A stretch of DNA of 64,000 nucleotides from Eumeta japonica. Lineage: Eukaryota; Arthropoda; Insecta; Lepidoptera; Psychidae. The notes under the pieces are model-generated. The model did not search any database, was not told the DNA's origin, and was given only the letters and a program-made list of their open reading frames with translations. The translations under genes were made by a program, and so were the position numbers. The DNA lies in assembly GCA_005406025.1 (NCBI GenBank), contig BGZK01000009.1, positions 372,001 through 436,000 on the forward strand. Reading direction: 5' to 3'. Positions 11,241-22,946 of the stretch are shown here, in pieces. Positions within the stretch are counted from its first letter, which is position 1. Every line of letters starts with the position of its first letter.

Positions 11241-12505
11241 GTTCTTGGTTTCGCCTTTGAATGGCTGATTTAGTTTCCCGTCGAAGAAACTGTTTTTTTT
11301 TTAATTTTTGAAGGTTATTGTTTTCGGTTTGATTCTCTTAAATCGAAATTTTATCAACTTTTTCCTGCATTAATGTTATATATATTCATATAAGCGACCT
11401 GCAAAAACATTTAAAATATTTTTTTATATATAATATATAAAAAAATACATTTGTAAATTCTAAAATTTTGTGAAAATGAAAAATAAAAATATTTTTTTAC
11501 GAAAAGGGGCTATCAAAATTTTTTTTTCCTCCCAAAAAAATAGTAAGTAATATATTTCTGGACATAAACAATACGTAAGCTTTTTCTCGATGGATAATAC
11601 TCTTAACTCTAAATTTTTTTATGTTATAACGAAATAAATCTTTATTTTTATATAAACGAATACATTTGTGTTATTAGTTTTAATTGTAAAAAAAAATTGT
11701 ATTATTTGAAGGATAAATATTGTCAGCTTTTCTTTTACATCATTTTCTTCTGAACAACGTTCGTTGGGAGTGTACTATGTTTTTTTTCTTATATTATACC
11801 GAAAGACAATGAACGTTATCTAGTATTTTGAAAGATATTTACCTGCGCTTCATAATAAGATACCACTTCTTTTTTTGCTTCAAATCACTTTTAACTTTTA
11901 TCTTAAACACAACCTTTGTCTTGTATATTTAGAAGAAACACCTGTTTTAAATTGTAAAGGTTAAATGAATATTTCAGATTATTCAGGTCTCAAAAATGTT
12001 TCTAAGTTTGTGCTCTTGTATCGTTGTAACATTTTCTAGCCCGATGATGCACGTGCAGCAGATTATAGACTGGCGCCCCGGTTTCGATTGTAGTTTCAAT
12101 CTTAGTTGCGGCCCCGACTCCAATACAGACACCCGTCACTGATGTCGATGTCAACAACGATATCGACATCGATTCCCTTGTCGTTATAGTTCCCGGTTCT
12201 ATTCAAACAATCAATCTAAAATAGCTTTATTTCATTGGTAATAGAATTGAAATTGAAATACGTAGTTAAGGAACTCTTTTCGATATTAACGTTCCTACCC
12301 ATTCGAAATGCTGTTCCATCTTGAGAAGAATGGACAAGAAAGTCAAGGGTCACTCTTTTTTTGCCCATAGATACAAAGTATTGAATAATGAACAAATTAG
12401 TGCAACACTTAGAAAGTGAAGCAACTTGATAGCCGAGCAGTTCAATATCATGAGTATTATTCATTAATATACATTCCGGCACGGTTTAATAACCCTTGCC
12501 ACATA
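11241..12505. other. AT-rich stretch with one degenerate GAT-rich patch
   Basis: No gene. At about 12075-12200 there is a cryptically simple patch built on GATATCGACATCGATTCC-like words. The remainder is AT-rich with many homopolymer runs. A 139-codon plus-strand frame beginning at 12416 runs into the mariner transposase at 12506 and is not an independent gene. Confidence 0.5.
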
Positions 12506-13680
12506 CGAGGGCTGCTATTTATGTATGCGGAACTGGCCACATACAAAACAACTTTTAAAAACCAATTACAACATTTAAAAATAGAACTACTTGGATGTAG
12601 AATACAGTTTGTTTCATGCAACTATCAATTGTTTTACCATTGTGGCGTCATTTTAAAAAGTGCGTGCCTTTATCAACTCACTTCGACTTTTGGGGATGAA
12701 GCACTATCAAAAACCACTGTGTGTTACTGGTTTAGTGAGTTTAATCGTAGGCGATCTATGCTCACCAACGATTTAAAGAAGGTCGCCCTAAATCAGTTAT
12801 TGTACCACAAAATATTAATGCTGTGCGGGAACTAATAATACAAGATCGTTGTTACATATCGCGAGATAAAGACGTTCCTAGGAATAAATATGACGACGAA
12901 AATTTGGTTGTAAAAAAATTTGTCCGCGTTGGATTCCGCACAACTCGAGCATTAATTAAAAACAGGCTCGTGTCAATTGGTGCAAAAAAATGGTAAGAAA
13001 ATACAATAATGGAGCGTCAAAAGCTGCTTATAATATCTATACAGGTAATGTATATTACCTGTTGACTGTTGTTTAGTTTTGGGGTACGATCTCAAAACTA
13101 AACAACAGTCAACGTTGTGGGTGTTCTAAGATGAGCCCAACTCAACAAAAGTGATTCGTGCCAAAAGCACTTTGAAGCACATAGTTACCTGTTTTTTGGT
13201 ATAAATGTAAATATTGTTACAGTGCCACTAGACCATCGTAAAACGGTTGATTCGGAGTGGTACGCGACAATTTGTTTGCCAGAAGTCTTTGAAGAAATAA
13301 GAAAGAACAACGACAACGCAGAATCATTCTTCATCATGGCAATGCCAGCTGTCCCACGTCGGCTGTCCAAAGATTGAATAGACGGGTCATCCGCCGTGCA
13401 AAGCCGATTTGGAACTTTAAGATTTCTATTTCTTCCCAAGCGAGAAGAATAAATTACGTTGTCAATGATTTTTGAGCCGCGAAGAGGCCGTTGATTATTT
13501 CAAAATACACGTTTTAGAGATACGTCAATCAGAATGGAAAAAGTGCTATAAAAATTGGTTGCAGCGTATACATAAGTGTGTCGATCATAATGGCAAATAT
13601 TTTGAAGAACAATAAAACCATATTAAATGTTAGATGCTTGTTTCTTTTTGATATTCCAAACTCATAAATAGCAGTCCTCG
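12506..13680 (+). mobile_element. Mariner element with both ends, inactivated
   Basis: Both ends are present. The left end is CGAGGGCTGCTATTTATG at 12506 and the right end is CATAAATAGCAGTCCTCG finishing at 13680. Each is flanked by TA (12504-12505 and 13681-13682), the usual mariner target duplication. Inside, the plus strand encodes transposase remains in order: TFGDEALSKTTV and WFSEFNRRRSML (HTH region), KNRLVSIGAKK, ESTVLR-frame and SEWYATICLPEVF, then ILHHGNASCPTS and TGHPP...DFYFFPSEKNKL. It is dead. Several frameshifts occur, the first catalytic Asp codon is AAT inside a rearranged segment (13041-13113), the second motif reads HHGN (Asp to Gly), and a TAA stop immediately precedes the third Asp. 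At 1175 bp it is slightly shorter than the usual ~1.3 kb. It is the same family as the minus-strand copy at 9736. Confidence 0.93.
13041..13113. repeat. Two adjacent palindromes inside the mariner catalytic region
   Basis: Palindrome 1 has 9-bp arms at 13041-13049 and 13054-13062. Palindrome 2 has perfect 21-bp arms at 13061-13081 and 13093-13113 around an 11-nt loop. In the sister mariner the same interval is a plain coding stretch (TGDE, a stop in place of W, then IYGYDP). Here about 15 bases are replaced by ~31 bases that are reverse-complement copies of both flanks. This is the pattern expected of template switching during replication. Confidence 0.9.
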
Positions 13681-15035
13681 TAATTTCTGTTTAATGAAAC
13701 ATTCAAATTTATTAAATGGCAAGTTTTAATTTACCCTCAGATCTAATAAGATGTGCAGACAAATTTATTATAATAAAAGCGCATGCATTGGCCACTAAAG
13801 GATATTCGTATATAAGAAATTCATTATGACTGTATGTGTTGCACTATTAATTATTTTGGAAGTAGTTTTACAATGTCTGTGCTGCTTTTATTTTATTACA
13901 AACAGACATTGATTTTGCGGCTGCACATAGACGACTAAATATCTTGAAATAAAATATTACACAATTGTCAAAAATAACCGTATTATACTACTTTACCTCA
14001 TAAAGTACATGTATATAATTTACGCCAGCGAGCATGAATTTCCACAGTCGCTAAATCACGTAATTATGAGGTATTATTAAAATTAATATTTTTTAATTTA
14101 AAAAAATTGTTGTGTTCAGACCTTGTTATAGTTAATATTGAGTTATTAGGGTCCTTACAGTATAAAAAATCAAACAAGTTTTTAGTACATTATTTCGAAA
14201 CTGCTCAGGACGACAAGTGTTAACAGATATAATTTTGATCTTATGCTTTATATTTTTAGCGTTTGTTTTGGCACATAACTAGCTATTCACAATTCTCATA
14301 TGATAATTAGTTTAAATATAATAAATATAATAATTTAGTTCTGCAGTTGTTTGTACAATATGCGTAGAAGTAGAGATATAGTGAAATGCTTAGAAGGGAG
14401 CTTTTATTTGATACTTTGCATTTGTGAATTGAGTTCACGGTCTAACGGTTAATAATGTCTAAAAACAAGCCCACATAGGACAGGCGTTAAGCATGTTACG
14501 ATTTCATATTTCCATAAATTTTACATGGTTTAAAATCCTATAATTACTGCCTTCATCGAAGTAATTTTTTAATGTACGAAAAGTTGCTTTTTTATTCCTC
14601 CAAATACATCTGATATTCAACTATTACTCGTTAACTTTAAAGATTAGTAAGGTGTTATAGTTTTCTTTTCAAATCCTCTATATATACTAATGCTTATATG
14701 TATACAAGTAGTGAATTAATTCTCATATCATAGAAAACTGTTTACCCGTATGAGGGGACATTTGACTTTAACAAAAATTAAATGTTTCAAAAATGCATCC
14801 CCAAATCTAAAACAGTTTTCACAGACCCACAATGTTTTTGAATGAGCTGTCTTAGAATACTAAACACTATGCGACAAATGAGAAAAGATAATAATAACCA
14901 ATTTACGCGTAGGGGAGGTTTCCAAAAAAAAATTATTTAGAATTTTATCTTTTCACTGTCGGTGCGATTAACATGTGTACCCATGCCAAATTACAGCTTC
15001 TTAGTATTAAGAGTCGCTGAGCTAAGCCGCGTACA
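13681..15035. other. AT-rich stretch, nothing recognised
   Basis: No gene and no recognised transposon. A few short T and A runs are present. Confidence 0.5.
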
Positions 15036-15105
15036 GACAGACGGACGGACGGACAGACATGTCAAAGCTATAAAGGTTCCTTGTTGACTAGGGAACCCTA
15101 AAAAA
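15036..15105 (+). repeat. GACGGAC / GGTTCC...GGAACCC short dispersed repeat
   Basis: A tandem GACGGACGGACGGACAGAC tract (15046-15059) is followed by GGTTCC, a short spacer and GGGAACCCTAAAAA. This gives a stem between GGTTCC and GGAACC. A decayed copy with the same order of parts lies at 42462-42535. I know this arrangement as a frequent piece of lepidopteran non-coding DNA. Its mobility is not shown here. Confidence 0.6.
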
Positions 15106-16334
15106 TAGCAATGCCTAGAGTATTAACACTAGACATACGAATGATCTTGCTGCTCATAACACCCGACTCGGCAAAATTTACAATGCATTGAAGGGGGAAT
15201 GTGTGCGCTTTAACAATACATCCCAGCTTAAATACAAAATTTGCCATTCTATATATTTAAAATTTCCGTTAAAAAAATCACATGAATTCCCGTTCGTAAT
15301 TTCGATTCCACTATCAGTCGCGGTTCCGAATTGGATGGTGATAACGAAAAATAAATGAAGCCTATATTACTCGATGTAGTGTAACTTTCTATAAATGGTA
15401 GAATTTTTGGAATCCGTAATAGTACAATTATGCAGATGAAGCCAGAGCGACAATTCGATAGTCTCTTTTACTTCCTGAAGAAATATTTAGAATCAGTTCA
15501 GTAGTTTGTGTCAATAGTACAAATACGCAGGAGAAATGAAGAACAATTGTTATTGTTTTTAGAAACCTTCCCGTTTGCGAGTACAAATTATCACCAGATT
15601 TATGGTTATTGGACGAATGGTTAAGGCGCGCAAAAAAGATGAACAAAATTCAATTTTTTTTTACACAATATACAATCTTACTCCCCCCGTTCATGTAATT
15701 GTGAAAGACGCATTTCGCCATCTTCAATAAACTATATTTATACCAAACATAACAATAGCTCGCATCATAAACACTTTCATACAAAAGTAAATCCTCTTTT
15801 GCGCAGATAAAAAGTGAATTACCAAAAATTCATTTTTGTTTCGTCCTTACGTTATGCAAACTCTCGTCTGATCAAATTTCTCGTGCATGAATTGATGAGT
15901 CGCTTTTCTCCAATTATAATTGTTTCCATTTTACCTTATTTAATAAGCAACTACATCAATTAATACACTGTACAAAGCAAACTTCTTATCCGTGAAATAT
16001 TCAAACCGAGTGTTATGTCGTGCTTTATTTACTCCACTGTTGAAATACATCCTCCCAACATTTTTTTTTTATTTCATATTGATGTACTTGAATCTTATAT
16101 GACTCTTAGACGTCAGCTAAATGCGTTTTAATATGAAATCCACTACAATATCTTTTCATTTTACACTCTTTTTTATGAAAGTATATAATTCTTAAAAATA
16201 AAAAAGTATTTCATTTTCATAATTATAATGGTTTGATGATTGTAATATTTCTTTTCGATTTGACGAATGTACAATTACTTAATTATACAATTCGTAGAAA
16301 ATATTCGTAAAACAAACACATAAACCTTTAGTAG
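15106..16334. other. AT-rich stretch, nothing recognised
   Basis: No gene. Just before the foldback element (16297-16340) the word ATTCGTA recurs several times, which may be fragments of the element's own end. Confidence 0.5.
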
Positions 16335-17495
16335 ATTCGTAAAATTGTTTTAATTCGTAATTTTTTTAAAATGTCCGGAAGGTCCTTCTGATTATAGTAA
16401 GATGACATTGATATCTTTTGACGTTATTGTTTAAACAACAAAAACTGTAGCCTAGAAAAAATGCATTTTTGCAATCAATTATTTTTATATTCATTACGAT
16501 ATTTTGAACGAAAAGTCCTCATACCCATTATCGTATCTCTAACACATAATTGTTATGAATTTTTAAAATTGAAAATCGCTGAAAATCCGAATTTTCTTGG
16601 TTTGATTAATATAGTTTAAAATCAAATGCTATAATATTTTTATCAAGAATTTCCACTATGTTAAACAAAATAGCCTAAATGGATTTAAAAATTTTGTTTA
16701 TTTCTATGTTTTATTTATATAATAACAATATGCTTCCAATATGCAATAAAGGTCAGAAGAGTTTATTTCACAGACAGTATCTAACAAAGATTTTCCAATA
16801 GATAAGAAATAAATGTTTCAGTAAACTTCAATGACGAAAACAGTTTTCAAAAAAACAATAAAAATCTAATTATGTAAAACTATGAATGAAAATAATTGAT
16901 TTATTTATATGAGAAGCAGTAATATTATATTTTTTTATCTTATCACCGCTGAAAAACCACAAAAATTTTTCAAAACATCGTCTACCTTTCTCTTACGCTT
17001 CTATACATTGAGATAAGAATGAGATAGAAATACTTCTCTCTCGAAAGTACATGCGCGTAGGAAGCATATTGTTATAATATAAATAAAACATAGAAATAAA
17101 CAAAATTTTTTAAATCTATTTAGGCTATTTTGTTTAACATAGTGGAAATTCTTGATAAAAAATAAAAAATTATAGCATTTTGATTTTTAAACTACATTAA
17201 TCAAACCAAGAAAATTCGGATTTTCAGCGATTTTCAATTTTAAAAAATTCATAACAATTATTGTGTTAGAGATACGATAATGGGTATGAGGACTTTTTTT
17301 GTTCAAAATATCGTAAAGAATATAAAAAAAAATAATTGATTGCAAAAAATGCATTTTTTCTAGGCTATACAGTTTTTTGTTGTTTAAAAAATAACGTCAA
17401 AAGATATCAAGTGTCATCTTACACTTTTATAATCAGAAGGACCTTCCGGACATTTTAAAAAAAAATTACGAATTAAAACAATTTTGCAAACGAAT
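16335..17495. mobile_element. Foldback (long inverted repeat) element
   Basis: The left arm (16335-16737, ~403 bp) and right arm (17060-17495, ~436 bp) are reverse complements over their whole length, with small indels in A/T runs. The spacer is 16738-17059. Landmarks on the left are ATTCGTAAAATTGTTTTAATTCG, GTCCGGAAGGTCCTTCTGA, CTCATACCCATTATCGTATC and CAATATGCTTCC. On the right, the reverse complement of each appears in the opposite order. No transposase coding was seen in arms or spacer, so this is a non-autonomous foldback or MITE-like element. No clear target-site duplication is visible at the outer ends (GTAG before, GCGCC after). The arms differ by scattered substitutions, so it is not a recent insertion. 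Confidence 0.9.
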
Positions 17496-18351
17496 GCGCC
17501 ACTATGCTCTGCTCTACTTCCCCGTACGAGACAATCTTATTTTGTTAGACTACTAATTTAAAATCGGTCTGTCAATATTTTTTTGCGGTTTCTTGATAGA
17601 ACTTTTGGCAAAGAAGGTCCCACAGTAAAATATACTGAATAAATTGTTCATTTTTCTCAGCTTGACGCTTGATAATAAATAACTGAGAACATTACGTAAC
17701 TCGTAAACGGCCATCTCCATAAATGTAGACCAATAAAACTTTCAGAAAACTAAATCCAGCCAAACCCATAAAGCAAACGCCTTTAGTCGAGGAAAATACT
17801 TTCTTGGGTTGGAATTCTTGTTGTAACTGGGAATTCCTTGATATATTTACGAGTCCACCTCTTTCTGGTATATTTAATTCCGTAGCGCCGCCCGCTCCGC
17901 ACGCAATTAACCGTGCCAGATAGGATCATAAAATACTTAAGTGTCTAGTCCGGTTCCCGAAAAACCCGTCGACGTCGTTTCGCGACCTAAATTTGTTTAG
18001 ACGAATTTTCAGCTTGAAATTTCAAAACTCACAAGGCTGTTGTCAGACTCAGAACCGTGTGGTTGTAATCCTAAATTTAATTGCCGCCGCTATTTATCGA
18101 GTTACGCCGGACTGAAAATTGGAAAATATAAATTTGAACATAACTTACAATAGAGATTATTAAAAGAAGCACACAAAATTGAGAGTGAAAACGAATATCA
18201 TAATAAAACCCGTAACTTCGAATGTAGATAAAAATATCGTGTGTGTAACCCTATACATATATACGCTCACAGCTTCTCCTGTTGGGTTCCAATTTCTCCT
18301 GCAAATATGGAAGTGAATAAAGTGTGCTATCTGTGGTTAGTTTATAAGCTG
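17496..18351. promoter_or_regulatory. Upstream region of the 18.4 kb ORF, with GC-richer patches
   Basis: Two GC-richer patches at about 17880-18000 and 18060-18115 (CGCCGCCCGCTCCGC, CCCGTCGACGTCGTTTCGCG, TTGCCGCCGCTATTTATCGAG) stand out from AT-rich flanks. They lie within 600 bp upstream of a TATA box and short ORF, so a proximal regulatory role is plausible. No transcription-factor site is claimed with confidence. Confidence 0.3.
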
Positions 18352-18358
18352 TATAAAA
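18352..18358 (+). promoter_or_regulatory. TATA box (TATAAAA)
   Basis: A consensus TATAAAA lies 71 bp before the ATG of the 59-codon ORF. A start site about 30 bp downstream (near 18380) would leave a ~40-nt 5' leader. TATA-like words are common in AT-rich DNA, but this one has moderate-GC sequence after it, which makes chance somewhat less likely. Confidence 0.4.
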
Positions 18359-18422
18359 TGGCGTGTAGTCGTACTTATTCTCGAATAAGCAGCTAACTCG
18401 TCTCGAACCGGCGACGTCCACG

Positions 18423-18602
18423 ATGAGTTATTGTTACGGGCCGGATATTGCGTCCTTTACAGAGATGACTCCAGATCGAATGTTCGACATGTTACAAGAT
18501 GATTTACTCGCCTTCAGTTATATCGAAAAAAAGTACAAGCAAATGATACCGTCCAGTTATAATGGAATATCTTGGATATTACTCGGCGGATTTTCTAAGT
18601 AG
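18423..18602 (+). CDS. Small ORF of unknown function, possible first exon or micro-gene
   Basis: ATG at 18423 (A at -3) to TAG at 18600-18602 encodes 59 residues starting MSYCYGPDIASF. The composition is protein-like compared with chance frames in the window: mixed acidic residues (MTPDRMFDMLQDDLL), a mixed-charge middle (YIEKKYKQM) and one tryptophan near residue 51. No signal peptide, membrane helix, zinc finger or other domain was recognised, and I cannot name the gene. A TATA box lies 71 bp upstream and AATAAA at 18621-18626, 19 bp after the stop, so it could be a complete intronless transcript of ~250-280 nt. Alternatively it is a first coding exon ending at the weak donor GTAGTT at 18599. 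A chance ORF cannot be excluded. Confidence 0.42.
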   Translation: MSYCYGPDIASFTEMTPDRMFDMLQDDLLAFSYIEKKYKQMIPSSYNGISWILLGGFSK

Positions 18603-18620
18603 TTGATGGAAATATAGTAA

Positions 18621-18626
18621 AATAAA
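18621..18626 (+). terminator. AATAAA polyadenylation signal candidate
   Basis: It lies 19 bp downstream of the stop codon of the 59-codon ORF. AATAAA occurs often in this AT-rich window, so its meaning depends on the ORF being real. Confidence 0.25.
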
Positions 18627-21471
18627 TAGTAAAACATTTAAATTATAGTATTTGAGGCACATATCTTGAATTTTCGTGGTTGTCATCTAATATCAATGTT
18701 ATCCGTGTACTTTGAAAGTAACAAATAATTATTCGATTGTCACCTTGTTTTAACTTTATCATATTATAACACAGTAGTCCGTCCATTTACGTACTTGTTC
18801 ACGATCGATGCTGAAATTTCATTGATTAAATCTTTATTTTTTAACCTAAAAGATATTCAAAGAATTTTCGAAAGCTAATGTTAAAAAACGATTGCGACTT
18901 TTACAAAATTTGTTTTGAAATCGAGGCTGTGTTGACAACGGTGCGCTTGCCTTTGCGTTTTCTTTTTAACTCTTATAATTTGTATATCTAATAACAGTGG
19001 TATTATTTTTTAAATATCTTAACGTATTAGCATAGATGTTTCAAGAAATAGTATCAAAGTCGTTTAGTTCTATAGAAATTTCAGTTTACGACTGCAAATT
19101 ATTTTTTAAACAATAAAGACTTCTTGTTATCTATTATTATTTTTGAATTAAACCATAGCTGAAAGAATCCTTTACATATTAAATATGAATTAAAAAATAC
19201 AGCTTTATATTCATTTTCAATGTGAACTATCATTGTGTTTCTTTTTATTGCTAATTTTCTAATATTTATTTAATTCATTAAAATGTTTACGACAATTTTT
19301 AAGGAATCGTTTCATTTGAAAATTTTGATTTCGATCGATTGAAATTAATTACTTCGATTACTTCGATGGAATTTAATTACTTTAAAATTGATCGATTTGA
19401 AAATCGATCAATTTTAAAATAATTAAATTTTTTGTTATTCCGGCGCCGTTTCTTTATTCAATTTGATAAAAACACCATAAAAACCCAGTGATAGTGCAAA
19501 TTTATATTTGAATTTTTTTTTGTCTACTTACACATTTTATTACGAACTAATTCTGGACCGATAAGACAGACCATTTCATAGAAGACAATTGCAATATTTA
19601 ATATTCTTTCGAATTAAGTACTATTTTACTTTTTTTACTTATTTTTACAAAAGCTTGTTGCGTGCTATATCCCACATGAGCAATTTCTTAGGTTTTGTAA
19701 AAAATATTATTCACATATAAGGATATTCTCTCTTGCAAAAAAAAATGAATTAATGGCCCTAAACAAAGATAAATTACAGTATTTTTAATTACACTTGAAA
19801 TTAAAGAGTTAAGAATTATCAAGTTAATTTACGCAGATAGGTTCTAGACGAAGTATTACGGCCGGCACACTTTATTCCAACATCGCTTTGTGTCCGCCGG
19901 ACCCTTGTCTATTTTCGCCGTCGCTTATTTACAAATGGCAGGTCGCTTGCCCCGATTCTGAAAAATTCAACCTGCCGTAAGGAGGAAATACACGAAAAAG
20001 TTCTCTCTCGGCCGATTTCGCTGCGTTCGCGATCGGGGGCTATACACCCTCAAAAGAAAAGAATCGGGAAAATCCGAATTCCTCCAAAGAAAATAATCCT
20101 CTCCGGCCGACGAAATGTTTCAGCTGGAAACAAACAAAAGCAAAGGATTTTTACGTTCAACTCTCGACTTTCGTAGGAAGCAGATAAGAAGTTTTAATAG
20201 ATTAGTGCTGCGCCGGCGAGTCCGTCCCTGCAAGACGTCGCTGCCTGATAAGAGAACGCCTTTAAATAAGGCTAATCTTCTTGGACTCGACAATTCTAAA
20301 GCCTGAGATTCGACAACAATTTCTGTTGAGTATTTCCCATTTAATTTACTTCTTCACAGTAACCATCTTCTCCTTTTGTAATATGATTTTAAATATGGAT
20401 TTAATATTAGAACTTTTAACCTTTCCATACTCGCGCGTTGGTCTATGGGACCGACGAAATACCTTTTTGTATTTGTTTCTTTTCTCAGTCGTCTGTGAGA
20501 CGGACACGGATAAAGATGCAACTTTTGTAGAGGTATAAAATTACAATATTTAAGCATTTTGGTGTTTTTTTGTAGCTGATAAGTTAAAAGATCGTCAAAA
20601 ATCCCGAAATTTTACCTTGGAAAAATGAATGAATATGATGGAACAAAACTCACGTCTCGAAACAAGTAAGGCGACGTTCTAGAAACATAGTGATTCAGCT
20701 TTCAGGCATTAAAGGAGAAGCGAGAAATTTGAAGTAACCCACTAAGACATAGATCGCTGTAGATACTGTTCATCAAAAAATTCACAAAACACGCTGCAAA
20801 AGCAAAAAACAACTACAAAACCTGCAAAAAACATTTTCATTTATAACGTGTTATCTCTGTATGCCCTAATTTTTATGGTGAAGCTCGTATCTAAATCAAA
20901 CTATAATATATAGGTATGACCTCTCATATATATTTTATAATATTTAAAGGTTTATATTTGTTTTTTATAGGAATATATTTTTAAGATCTACTTTATGGTA
21001 ACCTAAGAAACAAGATTCTATTTTGAAGGTTAATATTTTACTGATTAATAGTCAGTAAAGTAATGAATAATAAAGTCATTACATGTTATTAATTTTTATA
21101 TTATATCCTCTAGTTTTAATAAAATATATTATCCATATTGATCTTTTGATCTTGAAAAATATAAAATGGGCTTCAAAACTTTCAGTCCGTGAGACCGCAC
21201 GCGGGCAGGTACAGGATGTATAACAATGACGCGGATGTAGGAAGGTTAAGCAAGAAACGATTAATTTTATCAATTTGAATATAATTTGAAGTTACAAAAA
21301 GATCCTGGTCAAACTTTAAAAATATTGACTACGATATTTTTAAAATGTTTAAATTTTAAATTAAACGGATAATATTTGCGCCCGTATTTTAAGTACACCA
21401 ATTAATATTTCCATTTTTCACCTTAATTTCTTACAAGCGAATATGTTAGCTACTCCTCACACGCGGCGTTT
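18627..21471. other. AT-rich stretch with a moderately GC-rich middle
   Basis: No exon recognised. A GC-richer segment at about 19860-20240 (GCCGGCACAC, GTCCGCCGGACCC, CGCTGCGTTCGCGATCGGG) may be conserved non-coding DNA. Open frames of 63-85 codons at 20115-20557 have no domain. A strong hairpin at 19372-19428 is listed separately. Confidence 0.45.
19372..19428. repeat. Hairpin with perfect 17-bp core
   Basis: TTAAAATTGATCGATTT (19382-19398) is followed after GA by its exact reverse complement (19401-19417). Pairing extends outward imperfectly through AATTTAATTA-type sequence to about 19372 and 19428. Just upstream, ATTACTTCG is directly repeated. It could be a small palindromic MITE relic. 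Confidence 0.7.
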
Positions 21472-21735
21472 AATGCATATCCACACACTTTGGATATTAA
21501 AATTTATAGTATGCACAAGCCACGCTACGCGCGGTTCGCTATATACTTAAAAATTTAAAGTTTAGGTGGAAACCAGTTGTCTAAGCTCAAGGATTGATGG
21601 TGAGTCCTTCCTTGGCTTTATCCTTAGGCTTAATATTGTGGCCGCTTTTACAAGAATTTCATACCAGGAACAATCGAACCAGCCACATCATAGCTCAAAG
21701 TAGTTAAATTTGTTTATTTTAACCTCATCGCATCG
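21472..21735 (+). repeat. Dispersed repeat family D, copy 1
   Basis: It matches 55295-55462 plus 55971-56085 in the same order. Shared landmarks are ATATCCACACxTTTG, CACGC...TCGCTATATAC, GGTGGAAACCAGTXGTC, GAGTCC..CCTT...CTTTATCCTT, GCGGCCGCTTTTA and CAGAAACAATCGAACCAGCYAC-like words, then TTTATTTTAACC.CATCG. No open frame spans it and its class is unassigned. This copy lacks the 508-bp insert found in copy 2 and so shows the pre-insertion state. Confidence 0.75.
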
Positions 21736-22945
21736 CATCTATAACAAACAGGAAGCAGAAAAGCATTTGATAGAATTGGAAAATGCTCTGAAAACATTAA
21801 ATGGTACAGTCAAAAGCCCCAAAGATAATTATGAAATGACCTGTCGTTATAATAACATACTTTTTCATTGCGGCAAGCACGAGTGTACTTTTTATCGCTA
21901 ATAGATGAAACGACAATGTGTTAGAGTTATCACTTTTTCTGTCAGATCTTTTAGAAGAGTTCTAAAATATCCTTAATATGTGTTTCAATAACAAGCAAGC
22001 TGTAGATTTCTATATACTACCGTCTGTATTGCTAAACAATGAAAAGGGAATTTGAAAGAACTTGAAGATTATTCTCATATACCCTTTAAAGTTATTCTAC
22101 TATTTTTTTAAGAAAACCGCTAAGAGTGGAGCAATTTTTGCTGCAGAATAATATATACCGATACATTACCGTGCAAACTGTACAACTTCAACATTAATTT
22201 TGCTATAAAAAAGACGTAAATGAGGTGTAGATAGTTAATTATATAACAGTCCGTGAGTCATGCCCCATACTTATACAAATCTTTCATCGAGATTATCAGC
22301 AAATGCATAGCGGGTCAACTCGACAAGGATCAAGCCGTAGAGCAGAATTACCGTCCATCTTCAATTCAGATAAAGCAAAAATGCGAGGAATCCAATTTTG
22401 CTTTGCATTCACAGACAATCGGAAAACGTTTAACTTTCAGCGTTTGAATCACAGTTTAAATTAAAAGTGCCTCAAAAATAAAATTAATCCGAATTAATCT
22501 TGGTTACATAATTCGTGAAAACAAATGGCGGTTATAAAATTAAAATCTTCAACACTGTCATTGTAGTTGAGGAAAGCAATCCAGCGTCCTCAAAACTATT
22601 CATTCATATTTAGAGGAAACAATTAATCATTTGTCACTACTTTAAGAAAAAAAGCTACACCATTAACAAAGGGGAAAAAATCATTTTGCCTACGAAATAG
22701 CCCTGTATTTTTGTCAATGCGAAGTTAACCAATGATTTCGAAGAGAGGCTGAACGAAAAGAATTTTGATACAATGTTTAGGAACAGAAGCGTATAATTAA
22801 TCAAAATAAACGGATAGAGAATAACGTATGTCCATAAATAAATCTAATCAATATAAACTATCCCTTTACGGGTTAAATTAGGCAAAGAAACCCTAGAGAA
22901 CACAAGGAAAGATTTTTCTTGAATTGGTTACGAATGAATAACCAT
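21736..22945. other. AT-rich stretch, weak open frames only
   Basis: Two 63-64 codon plus-strand frames (21710-21901 and 22253-22447) have a somewhat protein-like composition (KQEAEKHLIELENAL; DKDQAVEQNYRPSS). Neither has splice context, neither continues in another frame, and I recognise no family. They could be decayed transposon coding sequence. Confidence 0.4.
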
Positions 22946-22946
22946 A

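Noticed and set aside
12416..12835. 139-codon plus-strand open frame
   Set aside because: It starts outside and runs into the mariner element. The recognisable part is transposase HTH sequence, and the rest is chance.
9736..13680. Domesticated mariner transposase gene
   Set aside because: Both copies have frameshifts and stops and have lost catalytic residues. Nothing suggests selection to keep the frame.
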